Shown here in pieces: positions 32,194-40,757 of a stretch of 64,000 nucleotides of DNA. How positions within the stretch are numbered: the stretch's first letter is position 1; the number at the start of each line of letters is the position of its first letter. The stretch spans positions 620,001 through 684,000 of the forward strand of contig NZ_JAQNDO010000001.1 of the NCBI RefSeq assembly GCF_028369105.1, read 5' to 3'. A program made the translations under genes and the position numbers. Source of the stretch: Polyangium mundeleinium (GTDB lineage: Bacteria > Myxococcota_A > Polyangia > Polyangiales > Polyangiaceae). A model generated the notes under the pieces. The model saw only the letters and a list, made by a program, of their open reading frames with translations, had not been told where the DNA came from and ran no database searches.

Positions 32194-33047
32194 CGGCCCA
32201 TGCCTCCCCCGGGCATGCCCGGGAAACCCGTCCGCGTGCCGCCGCCGAAAGGATTGCCGCCGCCCGTGGGCCCGCCGCCCGTGGCATTCGTGCCGCCACC
32301 CGTGATCCCGCCGCCTGTGGGGTTCATCTGGGCCTCGACGGCGTCGAGCGCGTCGTTCGTGATGAGCGTCGGCTTCGGGTTCGTCACCCATTGCACGACG
32401 TCGAAGGAATGCTCGCGGGTGCCCTCGGTCCACGTGACCGTGACCGTGACGCGGCGGGTGTTTGTCTCGAAGATCGACTTGAGCGCCGGATACACGAACG
32501 TGCCGACGAGCTGGAGCATGCCGCCGAGCGCATCTGCGCCCGTGGCGCCGCCAAGCGCGCCCGCGACGTCGCCGAGGCCGCCGCCCGCGAGGTCGCCCGC
32601 CGCAGGGGGCGTCGCGCCGCCGGCGAGGCCGAGCAGGCCGCCCATCGCACCGAGCCCACCCGCGGCGCCCGCGGTGCTCGAGGGATTCGCGCCGCCATTT
32701 TGCGTCGAGCTGAGATCGAGGCCGGTGTCGAGCTCCATTTCGCCGGGTTTCGGCTCGGGGAACTGCGGCTTTTCGATCTTCCACGTGCACTTCAGGTTCG
32801 GCGTCTCGTCGCCCTCGCAACAAGGGCCGCTCTCGATTTCTTCGAGCTCCTGAAAGCCTTCGCGAAAAAGGTGCTCTTCGACCTCGCCCATCTTGCAGCG
32901 GGCGAGGGAGGTGGCGACGCTCAGGTTCCGCGCGTGGGACGAGGCGGAGAACGCGCCCGCCTGCGCCGAGAGGATCGCGGTCAGACCGAGGCCCAGGATC
33001 GCGACGGCGACCATGACCTCGAGCAGCGTGAATCCTCTCCGTTTCAT
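32190..33047 (-). CDS. gspI: Type II secretion minor pseudopilin GspI with Gly-rich insert and tail
   Basis: A 285-aa protein, about twice the normal GspI length. It has the prepilin site MKRRG|FTLLEVMVAVAIL with Glu10 at +5, and the GspI-like core ATSLARCKMGEVE. Residues about 115-175 are a Gly/Ala-rich low-complexity insert. The C-terminal 43 residues are Gly/Pro/Thr/Asn-rich (GGGITGGGTNATGGG). Cys51, Cys76, Cys77 and Cys87 could form disulfides. The start is supported by the leader. It probably helps to begin pseudopilus assembly; the insert is unusual. Confidence 0.9.
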   Translation of the reverse strand: MKRRGFTLLEVMVAVAILGLGLTAILSAQAGAFSASSHARNLSVATSLARCKMGEVEEHLFREGFQELEEIESGPCCEGDETPNLKCTWKIEKPQFPEPKPGEMELDTGLDLSSTQNGGANPSSTAGAAGGLGAMGGLLGLAGGATPPAAGDLAGGGLGDVAGALGGATGADALGGMLQLVGTFVYPALKSIFETNTRRVTVTVTWTEGTREHSFDVVQWVTNPKPTLITNDALDAVEAQMNPTGGGITGGGTNATGGGPTGGGNPFGGGTRTGFPGMPGGGMGR

Positions 33048-33066
33048 ATCGATCTCCCCAGACCCC

Positions 33067-33816
33067 TCAGAAACCGGAATCGCGGGCCTCCGATTCCTCG
33101 GAATCGTCGCGCGGCCTTTGCATTTCGACGCGCCCCTTCTGGAGCGACGTCTTGCCCGTGAGCGGCGAGACGAGCACCGTCATGATGTCGCGCTCCGGAT
33201 CCGCCTCCGCGGGATTGCCGAGCACGACCTGGATTGCCGCTCGCTCCGTCTGCCCCCCGGGCCAGAAATAAAGATACGCGCGGTCCTCCTCGATCGGCTC
33301 CTCCTGATGCGAGGTGTCGATCGAGAGGAATCGCACGCCGTCGGCGAGGTCCTTGCCCGGCTTTTCGCCCTGCGGCTCGAATCCAAACGCCTTCGTGGGC
33401 GTGAATGAGGGGCGCGGCGCGCGAGGACCCTTCACGATCCGCTCCGCCTCCTCCATCGCCTTCTGCTCGATCTCCGTGGCGGCCGCCGCGCCGCCCGTCT
33501 TGTCCTTCTTGTCGACCGAGAGCTGGCCCGCGCCCTCTTCCAGAATCACCATCCGCTGCTCGAAATCGAACACGAGCCGCACGGGCTTTCCAATCGCATT
33601 GGCGTGCCCATAGGCGACCCGTACCGCGCTGGCGATCATCACCGTCGATTGCCTGAGCCGCGCGCGCCGAAGCGTGCCGAGCCCGACCACCGCCGTCCCC
33701 GTCACGAGGGTCATGATCGCCAGGGTGATGAGGACCTCCACCAGCGTCATGCCACGCCGACCACGCGATCGCGCGGGGGCATGGCATGTCGCAAGAGGAG
33801 CGGAGGCGCGCGGCAT
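33067..33816 (-). CDS. gspH: Type II secretion minor pseudopilin GspH
   Basis: A 249-aa pseudopilin with site GRRG|MTLVEVLITLAIM, cleavage after Gly22 and Glu27 at +5. The GspH/FimT-like domain has IASAVRVAYGHANAIGKPVRLVFDFE and, later, LYFWPGGQTERAAIQV. An insert rich in Lys/Ala/Glu (about 100-130) makes it longer than most. It lies 20 bp before gspI and 14 bp after gspG in the same transcript. Confidence 0.9.
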   Translation of the reverse strand: MPRASAPLATCHAPARSRGRRGMTLVEVLITLAIMTLVTGTAVVGLGTLRRARLRQSTVMIASAVRVAYGHANAIGKPVRLVFDFEQRMVILEEGAGQLSVDKKDKTGGAAAATEIEQKAMEEAERIVKGPRAPRPSFTPTKAFGFEPQGEKPGKDLADGVRFLSIDTSHQEEPIEEDRAYLYFWPGGQTERAAIQVVLGNPAEADPERDIMTVLVSPLTGKTSLQKGRVEMQRPRDDSEESEARDSGF

Positions 33817-33830
33817 CGATACGGTCCTCG

Positions 33831-34265
33831 TCAGAGCGCCGCCACGCGCTTGATGTCGGCGTCCTTGAAAACGTCCTTGACGTCGTCGGGCGTGTTTTCT
33901 TTGCGATCACGGCCCGCCGAGATCACCGTGATCTCGTCGCCGTCGCATTGAATTTTGAAGGGCGTGCCCCACGGGTCTTCCGTCTTCGTCGCGTCGATGT
34001 GCTTGCCGTCGACGAGCTCTTTGATCGTCGGGCAGCCGCCGCTGATGCTGTCGAGGTGCATGTACTGTTGCGCCGCGGTCTTGATGACGCCCGCGCTGAG
34101 CACCGCGCCGCGGATCTGGCTCTCCTTGTACCGCGGGAACACGAGCGCCGTCGCGCCGCCCGCGATGATCGCCATGATCGCGAGCACGATCAGGACCTCG
34201 ACCAGCGTCACGCCCCTCGACGCCGCACGCTTCCACTTCCGGATTTGATTCGCTTTCACCTTCAT
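33831..34265 (-). CDS. gspG: Type II secretion major pseudopilin GspG
   Basis: A 144-aa major pseudopilin forming the pseudopilus shaft. The leader is SRG|VTLVEVLIVLAIMAIIAGGA, with cleavage after Gly18 and Glu23 at +5. The globular part has the GspG pattern: AAQQYMHLDSISGGCPTIKELVDGKHID, DPWGTPFKIQCDGDEITVISAGRD. The Asp-rich end is the usual calcium-binding loop region. The two Cys flank the domain and may form a disulfide. ATG 34265 gives a normal leader; an ATG 17 codons upstream is possible. Confidence 0.95.
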   Translation of the reverse strand: MKVKANQIRKWKRAASRGVTLVEVLIVLAIMAIIAGGATALVFPRYKESQIRGAVLSAGVIKTAAQQYMHLDSISGGCPTIKELVDGKHIDATKTEDPWGTPFKIQCDGDEITVISAGRDRKENTPDDVKDVFKDADIKRVAAL

Positions 34266-34272
34266 GGTCCGT

Positions 34273-34686
34273 TCACTCCACGCGGTCGAGACCGCCGATT
34301 TCACCATCCGGTCCATCGCTCGTGAGATCGTACCCCTCTGGGTCCTTCTGACCAGGGCAAACCAGCCGGAGCGGCCTGCCCCACGCGTCGACGGGGTCGA
34401 TCCCGATATAGCTTTCCGCTTTTAGCGCATCGAGCGACGGGGGGCACTTTCGCTCGTGGTCCGCCCGGTACGCATCGAGGCCCGTCCGGACGACGCCGAT
34501 CGTGGCCATCGTGGATCGCACGCCGGTCTTGCGTCGCTCCCGCGCGCCGAGGAGAAGCAAGAGCGTGGCCATCCCGAGCGCGAGCGCGACGAGCTTCGCC
34601 CGCGCCATGCCGCGGCCGCGCAGGATCCCGCCGCCCCGCTCCCACGGGAACCAGATCGTCGTCTCCCTCTGCCTGCGTCGCGCCAC
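34273..34686 (-). CDS. GspG-like membrane protein without canonical pseudopilin Glu+5
   Basis: A 137-aa protein between gspF and gspG. GTG 34686 follows AAGGGGA. A Trp/Arg-rich N-terminal region leads to RGRG|MARAKLVALALGMATLLLLL. If processed after Gly26, position +5 is Lys31, not Glu. Alternatively it starts at Met27 and is simply anchored. The soluble part is GspG-like: GLDAYRADHERKCPPSLDALKAESYIGIDPVDAWGRPLRLVC, ending TSDGPDGEIGG, the calcium-loop pattern. It may be a duplicated GspG turned into a minor component or assembly partner. Not recognised as a named Gsp protein. Confidence 0.8.
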   Translation of the reverse strand: MARRRQRETTIWFPWERGGGILRGRGMARAKLVALALGMATLLLLLGARERRKTGVRSTMATIGVVRTGLDAYRADHERKCPPSLDALKAESYIGIDPVDAWGRPLRLVCPGQKDPEGYDLTSDGPDGEIGGLDRVE

Positions 34687-34701
34687 GCCCCGGTTCCCCT
34701 T

Positions 34702-35928
34702 CTAGCCTGCGAAGCTCGACATCTGGATGAGCGGCATGAGGATCGAGAACGCGATGAACCCGACCGCGCCGCCCATGAAGACGATCATGAGCGGTTCGAG
34801 CAGGCTCGTGAGCACGGTGACGCGCATCTCGACCTCCAGATCGTACGCGTTCGAAACGTTCTCCAGCATCTCTTCGAGCTGACCGCTCTTCTCGCCGATC
34901 GTGATCATGTGCGTGACGATCGGCGGGAACTGGCCGCTGCGCTTCAAGGGCTCGGCGATGCTCTGGCCTTCGCGGATCGAGCTGATCGCGTCGGCGATGA
35001 CCTTCTCCAGGACGGCGTTGCCGAGGACGTTTTTCACGATGTCCATCGCGCCGAGCAGCGCGACGCCGGCGCTGAGCAGCGTGGCGAGCGTGCGTGAGAA
35101 GCGCGCGATCGCGATCATCTGCACGAGCTTGCCGACGATGGGCGCCTTCAGCAAAAAGCCGTGCCATTTCAGGCGGCCCGCCGGCGTGCGCTTCCAGCGA
35201 CGGAAGCCCCAGATGCCCGCCGCGAGAAGGCCGAGGACGAGCCACCAATAGTTGCTCAAAAAGTCGGAGGTGCCGATGAGCGTTGCCGTGTACCAGGGCA
35301 ATGCCTGATCCATCGACGCGAAGATCGAGGTCACGTTCGGCACGACCGCGACCATGAGGACCGAGACCAGCGAGACGCCGAGGATCGCCATCAGGATGGG
35401 ATAAGCCATCGCCGAGCTGACCTTCGACGTGAGCTTCGCCTGGGACTCGAGGAACGCGGTGACGCGCTCGAGGACCTGCTGGAGCATGCCCGACGCTTCG
35501 CCGGCGCGGACCATGTTCACGTAGAGCGGCGGGAAGATCGAAGGGTGCTGTTCGAGCGCCTTCGCGAAGCTCGTACCCTCGCGGATCTGCTCGCGGACCT
35601 GGGTGAGCGCGCGCTTGAGCGACTCTTTCTCGACTTGATCGATGAGCGCCGTCAGGGATTCGAAGAGCGGAATGCCCGCCTTGAGCAGGGTCGCGAGCTG
35701 GCGCGTGACGACGGCGACGTCGTTCGTCGAGGGGCGCTGCGTGAAGGCGAGGAGGTTGATCGATTTCTTGGTCTTCGCCGCAGCGGCCTTCTCCTCCGCG
35801 GCCGTCGTGAGAAGGATGCCGTCCTTGCGCAGGAGGACGCGGAGCGCCTTCGCGTTCTCCGCGTCGCGCACGCCCTTCACCTGCTTTCCGGTGGCGACGA
35901 GGATGCCTCTGTATTCGAAGACGGCCAC
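34702..35928 (-). CDS. gspF: Type II secretion inner-membrane platform protein GspF
   Basis: A 408-aa polytopic platform protein. The N-terminal domain has FEYRGILVATGKQVKGVRDAEN. Two GspF/PilC domains follow, each with the typical LATLLKAGIPLFESL and LATLLSAGVALLGAMDI start, GEKSGQLEEMLENVS, and three membrane helices in total. It sits between gspE (13-bp gap) and the GspG-like gene (15-bp gap). It converts GspE ATPase motion into pseudopilus growth (family knowledge). Length normal. Confidence 0.96.
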   Translation of the reverse strand: MAVFEYRGILVATGKQVKGVRDAENAKALRVLLRKDGILLTTAAEEKAAAAKTKKSINLLAFTQRPSTNDVAVVTRQLATLLKAGIPLFESLTALIDQVEKESLKRALTQVREQIREGTSFAKALEQHPSIFPPLYVNMVRAGEASGMLQQVLERVTAFLESQAKLTSKVSSAMAYPILMAILGVSLVSVLMVAVVPNVTSIFASMDQALPWYTATLIGTSDFLSNYWWLVLGLLAAGIWGFRRWKRTPAGRLKWHGFLLKAPIVGKLVQMIAIARFSRTLATLLSAGVALLGAMDIVKNVLGNAVLEKVIADAISSIREGQSIAEPLKRSGQFPPIVTHMITIGEKSGQLEEMLENVSNAYDLEVEMRVTVLTSLLEPLMIVFMGGAVGFIAFSILMPLIQMSSFAG

Positions 35929-35941
35929 GGCCCGCTCCTCC

Positions 35942-37732
35942 CTATTCGTCCACGATGATATCCTCTTGGGTCGCGGCGAGGACCTCCTCGACCGTCGTCA
36001 TACCCTTGAGGACCTTGCGCGCGCCGTCGTCGCGCATGGTGTCCATCCCTTGTGCGATGGCGACGCGCTTGACCGTCTGCGCGTCGGCGTTCTTGAGGAT
36101 AAGCGGGCCGATCGCGTCGTCGATGACGAGCAGCTCGTAGATTCCGCGCCTCCCCACGAAGCCCTTTTGCAAGCAGGCATCGCAGCCTCCCGGCTTGAAG
36201 AAAACCGGCGAGCTGCCCATTTTCTGCCCGACGTATTCGTATTCGAGCCCGTGCACCGAATACCGCTGCGACGGGATCCGCTTCGCCTTCCAGGCGAGGC
36301 GCTCCGGGTCGAGGCCGAGCTGCTTGAGCTCGTACGCCGTCGGCTGATACGGGATCTTGCAGTGCTGGCAGAGCATGCGCACGAGGCGCTGCGCGAGGAT
36401 GCCGATGACGCTGGAGCGCACGAGGAACGGCTCGATCTCCATCTCGACGAGGCGCGTGACGGCCGCCGCGGAGTCGTTCGTGTGGAGCGTCGAGAGCACG
36501 AGGTGACCCGTGAGCGAGGCGTGAATGGCGATCTCGGCGGTCTCCTTGTCGCGGATTTCGCCGACCATGATCACGTCCGGATCCTGGCGCAAGAAGGCGC
36601 GGAGCGCGCTCGCGAACGTGAGGCCGATCGAGGGGTGGACGTGGACCTGGTGAATGCCGCCGATCTCGTACTCGACCGGATCCTCGGCCGTGAGGATGTT
36701 GCGGCTCGGATCGTTGATGCGGTTCAGGCCTGCATAAAGCGTGGTCGTCTTGCCGCTGCCGGTCGGGCCCGTGACGAGGATGATGCCGTCGGGCCGATTG
36801 ATGAGGTGATCCATGATCCCGTACTCGCGCGGGGCGAAGCCGAGATCGTCGAGGCCGAGGAGGATGCTCGTCTTGTGCAGGAGGCGCATGACGATGCGCT
36901 CGAAGCCGCGGCTCGTCGGGACCGTGGAGACGCGGATGTCGACGCTCTTGCCCGCGATCTTCAGCGTGATGCGGCCGTCCTGCGGGAGGCGCTTCTCGGC
37001 GATGTTGAGGCTCGCCATGATCTTCACGCGGGCGATGATCGGCGCCATGAACTGCTTCGAGGCGCGGCGCGCCACGTAAAGCTCGCCGTCGATGCGATAC
37101 CGAACGACGACGTCGCGCTCCTCGGGCTCGATGTGGATATCGCTCGCGCGCTCGCGGACGGCCAGCGCGAAGAGGCTGTTCACCCAGGCGATGATCGGCG
37201 CGTCGTCGTCCGAGTCGATGATGTCGACGAGGTTGTCTTCCTCCTCGTGCTTGTCGCCTTCGAGGTTCGACTGGCCCGCGTCGCTTTTTTCCCAGATGCG
37301 ATTGATCGCCTCGTGAACGTGATTGCGCGTCGCGACCGAGATTTCCACGGGCTTCGCGAAGATCGCGCGGACGTCGTCGACCGCGAGCGTGTCGAGCGGA
37401 TCGGCGACGATCGCGTGCACGGTCTGGTCATCCTCGAAGATGGGGAGGATGAAGCGCTGCTTCGCATAGGTGATGGGCAGGCGCGAGGCGACGTCGAATT
37501 TGATCTGATCGGTGTCGATCTTCGGCACGTAATCGAGGCCCATCTCGTTCGCGAGCGCGCGGGCGATCTTGTCCTCGTCCGCGAGGTTCGAGGAGACGAG
37601 GAGGTCCGTGAGGAGCTGGCCTCGCTCGCGCACGGTCTCGAAGAGCGGCGCGAGCTTCTGCGCGTCGACCACGCCGTGGCGGACCAGGATCTCGCCGATG
37701 TATTCTTCTCGGGCGACCGGGTTCATGCTCAT
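35942..37732 (-). CDS. gspE: Type II secretion ATPase GspE
   Basis: A 596-aa hexameric ATPase. N-terminal MshEN-like domains (about 1-160) are followed by the catalytic domain with Walker A GPTGSGKT, Asp and His boxes (EDPVEYEIGGIHQVHVHP) and Walker B VGEIRDKET. The zinc tetracysteine is present as CQHC and, after an interval, CDAC. ATG 37732 overlaps the gspD stop as ATGA. Drives pseudopilus assembly from the cytoplasm. Confidence 0.97.
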   Translation of the reverse strand: MSMNPVAREEYIGEILVRHGVVDAQKLAPLFETVRERGQLLTDLLVSSNLADEDKIARALANEMGLDYVPKIDTDQIKFDVASRLPITYAKQRFILPIFEDDQTVHAIVADPLDTLAVDDVRAIFAKPVEISVATRNHVHEAINRIWEKSDAGQSNLEGDKHEEEDNLVDIIDSDDDAPIIAWVNSLFALAVRERASDIHIEPEERDVVVRYRIDGELYVARRASKQFMAPIIARVKIMASLNIAEKRLPQDGRITLKIAGKSVDIRVSTVPTSRGFERIVMRLLHKTSILLGLDDLGFAPREYGIMDHLINRPDGIILVTGPTGSGKTTTLYAGLNRINDPSRNILTAEDPVEYEIGGIHQVHVHPSIGLTFASALRAFLRQDPDVIMVGEIRDKETAEIAIHASLTGHLVLSTLHTNDSAAAVTRLVEMEIEPFLVRSSVIGILAQRLVRMLCQHCKIPYQPTAYELKQLGLDPERLAWKAKRIPSQRYSVHGLEYEYVGQKMGSSPVFFKPGGCDACLQKGFVGRRGIYELLVIDDAIGPLILKNADAQTVKRVAIAQGMDTMRDDGARKVLKGMTTVEEVLAATQEDIIVDE

Positions 37733-40356
37733 TCCACGCGCTCCACGGGCCTCGGGGTGGCGCCGCCGGTCGGACGGCGGCGCGGGGTGGGCGTGGCCGG
37801 GGCATTGCCGCCCGCCGCCGGCGGCGTCGCGGTCTGCACGGCCCCGCCGCCGCCGTCGTCGCCGGCGCCGCGGACGGCGATGCTCGGCACCGCAATGGGT
37901 TGTCCGGGCTCATGCGAGCGCGGGCCCTTGGGTTTGGCCTCCTCTTCGAGGCGCGCCCGCTCCGCCATCTTGAGCTGCGATTGCCGGATGTCCTCGACGA
38001 GGCCATTGGCGCGCGCGTAATCCTTCGGGGGCTCCCACTCCGAGTCGCCGAAGACGAAATACCGGTCGAGGAACTCCTGCCGCTCCTGCATCTTGCGCTC
38101 GAAGATTGCCCGGAGGTCCTCCTGATCACGAATGATGTACGGGGTCAGGACGAGCAGGAGGTTCGTCTTCTGCGTGGTCTTTTTCGTGGTGCGGAAGAGC
38201 GCGCCGAGGACGGGGATGTCGCCGAGGATCGGGATTTTCGTGCGCGAATTCGTGACGGCGTCGCGCATGAGGCCGCCGATGACGACGGTCTGCTGATCGC
38301 GGACGACGAGCGTGGTCTTCGCCTGGCGCTTGATGATCGGAATGGCGCCGAGCTGGCCCTGCGGCGCGCCGGCCTCGGAGATGCCCTCCGTGATTTCGAG
38401 GCGGACCTGATCGGAGTCGTTGACGTGCGGCGTGACCTCGATTTTCGTGCCGACGTCCTGGCGAGGCGCCGCGAAGCCGCCGAGACCGCCGAGGAGGCCG
38501 AGGCCGCCAAGGCCGCCCGCCGCGCCCGCCGCGCCACCCGCCGCGCCCGCGAGGGAGCCGAGGTTGCCGCCGACGTTCGTCTGGAGGGGGATGTTCTGGC
38601 CAATCTCGATCGTGGCCGGAATGTTGTCGGTCGCGAGGATGTGCGGCGTGGCGAGGACGTTCGAATCGGAGTCGGTCGCCATCGCGTGCATGATGACGCC
38701 GAACGCTGGGATCGAAATGCCCGTGCCGAGCAGGTTCGCCGAATCGTTGATGGTCGGGCCGCGGACGCCGAGCGCGAAGGCGCCGAGCTGGCTTGCGACC
38801 GATTGCGGTGCGAGGACGGAGGTGAGCGCGTCATTGCCGCCGTAGACGATGCCGGTGCCGCTCGTCTGCGCGATGTCGGTGGGCACGGGCGCGCCCATGT
38901 GCCAGCGGACGCCGACGTCGTTCGTGCGGTCGACGTTCACGTCCATGATGACGGCCTCGATGAAGACCTGGCGGCGCGGCTGATCGAGCTCGTCGATGAC
39001 GCTGCGGAGTGCGGCGTAATCGCGGAGCGAGGAGGTGACGACGAGCTTGTTCGAGCCCTCGTCGCAGGTGATCTTGACCTGGCCCTCGAAAATGTCCTCG
39101 GTCGAGCCGGGGACGGGCGGGGCCGCCTGCGCGCCGCGGCGACCGCCAGCGGCGGCGCCACCGGTGCCGGCCGAGCCGCCGAGGAGCTGATTGAGGGTGC
39201 CCGAGAGGTCCTTGCAACCGGCGTGCTGGAGCGGCAAGACGTGCATTTGCCCGTCGCCGGATTGCGGGACGTCCATGCGCTTGATGAGCTCGAGGAGGCG
39301 CATGTAATCGGGCTGGTTCGCCGTGATGACGAGCGAGTTCGTGCGGTCGTCCGCGAGGATCCGCGCGCCGCCTGCGCCGCCGCCGCCCGCCGCGCCGGCC
39401 TTGCCCCCAGCCTTGCCGCCGCCCGGTTTGAGGTCGAGGATCTCGTTCAATTTCATGGCGACGTCGTTCGCGCCGGCATAATGGATCGGCTCGAACCAGA
39501 TCTGATCACCCGCGCCGCCGACGTCGATGTCTTCGAGGATGCGGATCATGCGCTGCACGTTCGAGCCCGTGTCCGTCATGATGATGAGGTTGCCGGACGG
39601 GTGGACCGTGATGTCGCCCTCTTTCGATTTGAACTTCCCGAGGACGTTCGCGGCCTCGTTCGGATCGACGTTGGCGACGCGATACATGCGCGTGAGGAAG
39701 CGATCCTCGGCGGGGACGGCGGTGCCGGCGCCGTAAATGGGGGTCGTCTGCGAGACGACGCCGGGTGTCTCGACGATTTTGAGGAAGCGGCCGTGCGGAA
39801 TGACGGTGAGGCCGTTCGTCTCGAGGATCGAGAGGAACGCGCTGTACGCCTCCTGCACCGTGACTTTGTCCGGCGAATACACGGTGGCCTTGATCTGGCG
39901 GAGCTTGCCGCCATAGATGAAGCGCCGGCCCGTGATGTTGCTGATGGCCTTGACGAGCTCGTTGAGGTCGGCCTCCTCCAGGTTGAAGGAGACCATGAAA
40001 TTGCCATTCCGCGGCTTGAAATCGATTTCCTTCGGGCCCTGCTTGACGCCGGCCATGGGATCCTCGCCGACGACGGGCGCGGGGCCGAACGGCGAAGCCG
40101 CGCGCGGCGGCGGGCCGGGCGGGAAGCCGGGAGGAGCGCCCGTATTCGGGCCGCCTGCAGCGCCGCCGGGAGCCGCCGCGGCGGGCGCGCCGGGAGGCGA
40201 GGCAGGCTGGGGACGCGCGCCGGGCGTCTTGAGGACGGGAGCGCCGCGCGGCGGACCATTCTGCGCGGACACGATCGCAGGCGCGGAGGCGCAAAGCAGC
40301 GCCGCGAAGCCGAAGCCAAACCTTCCCAGCCGGGAGTTTCTGTAAGGCGTGTTCAT
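37729..40356 (-). CDS. gspD: Type II secretion outer-membrane secretin GspD
   Basis: An 875-aa secretin. A signal peptide (about 1-31) is followed by a Pro/Gly/Ala-rich segment, then N0-N3 domains (VSFNLEEADLNELVKAISNITGRRFIYGGK; LIIMTDTGSNVQRMIRILEDID; LVVTSSLRDYAALRSVIDELD). The secretin core has VGVRWHMGA and the C-terminal VVRDQQTVVIGGLMRD and LGDIPVLGALFR. Gly/Ala-rich loops lie between N2 and N3 and in the core. ATG 40356 with GAGG upstream is preferred over ATG 40380. A Pro/Arg/Thr-rich tail of about 70 residues ends it. Forms the outer-membrane channel. Confidence 0.96.
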   Translation of the reverse strand: MNTPYRNSRLGRFGFGFAALLCASAPAIVSAQNGPPRGAPVLKTPGARPQPASPPGAPAAAAPGGAAGGPNTGAPPGFPPGPPPRAASPFGPAPVVGEDPMAGVKQGPKEIDFKPRNGNFMVSFNLEEADLNELVKAISNITGRRFIYGGKLRQIKATVYSPDKVTVQEAYSAFLSILETNGLTVIPHGRFLKIVETPGVVSQTTPIYGAGTAVPAEDRFLTRMYRVANVDPNEAANVLGKFKSKEGDITVHPSGNLIIMTDTGSNVQRMIRILEDIDVGGAGDQIWFEPIHYAGANDVAMKLNEILDLKPGGGKAGGKAGAAGGGGAGGARILADDRTNSLVITANQPDYMRLLELIKRMDVPQSGDGQMHVLPLQHAGCKDLSGTLNQLLGGSAGTGGAAAGGRRGAQAAPPVPGSTEDIFEGQVKITCDEGSNKLVVTSSLRDYAALRSVIDELDQPRRQVFIEAVIMDVNVDRTNDVGVRWHMGAPVPTDIAQTSGTGIVYGGNDALTSVLAPQSVASQLGAFALGVRGPTINDSANLLGTGISIPAFGVIMHAMATDSDSNVLATPHILATDNIPATIEIGQNIPLQTNVGGNLGSLAGAAGGAAGAAGGLGGLGLLGGLGGFAAPRQDVGTKIEVTPHVNDSDQVRLEITEGISEAGAPQGQLGAIPIIKRQAKTTLVVRDQQTVVIGGLMRDAVTNSRTKIPILGDIPVLGALFRTTKKTTQKTNLLLVLTPYIIRDQEDLRAIFERKMQERQEFLDRYFVFGDSEWEPPKDYARANGLVEDIRQSQLKMAERARLEEEAKPKGPRSHEPGQPIAVPSIAVRGAGDDGGGGAVQTATPPAAGGNAPATPTPRRRPTGGATPRPVERVE

Positions 40357-40395
40357 GATCCTCGAATTCGATTCGGTCATTCGCTACGGAAGACG

Positions 40396-40707
40396 TCAGG
40401 GCGTGGCTTCGGCGGGCGGTTCGGCCGGGGCGGCCGATTTGCTCCGCTTCGGGCGCGGGATCTTGCTGGTGGGCTTCCCCGGCGTGGCTGCGGCGACCTC
40501 GGCCGGTTTGTCCGAGCTCGATTCGCTTGCCTCGCTCGCCTCGCTCGCTTCGCCCCGGGCGGGCAGGACCGATTTCGCGATCGTCACGACGAGCAGGCTC
40601 GCGAGGGCGACGAAGCCGATCGAGCCCACGACGAACGTGCCCACGTAGAGCAGCGTTCGCTGGAGCAGGCTCCCCTCGTTGAATGCAGGCAGCTTGAGCT
40701 TGGCCAT
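40396..40707 (-). CDS. Small single-span membrane protein between gspC and gspD
   Basis: A 103-aa protein starting at ATG 40707. The first 17 residues are soluble, then a long hydrophobic helix lies at about 18-48 (TLLYVGTFVVGSIGFVALASLLVVTIA). The second half is Ser/Glu/Ala/Pro/Lys-rich (ASEASEASESSSD, KPTSKIPRPKRSKSAAP) and probably disordered. It lies where other T2SS loci have gspC directly followed by gspD. It could be a species-specific accessory factor, for example a pilotin substitute or GspC/GspD linker, but nothing shows this directly. Not recognised. Confidence 0.75.
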   Translation of the reverse strand: MAKLKLPAFNEGSLLQRTLLYVGTFVVGSIGFVALASLLVVTIAKSVLPARGEASEASEASESSSDKPAEVAAATPGKPTSKIPRPKRSKSAAPAEPPAEATP

Positions 40708-40757
40708 CCCTCGGTCTCCCGTCTCGATGCCGTTCGTCGCGGAACCGTTCGTCCCGG

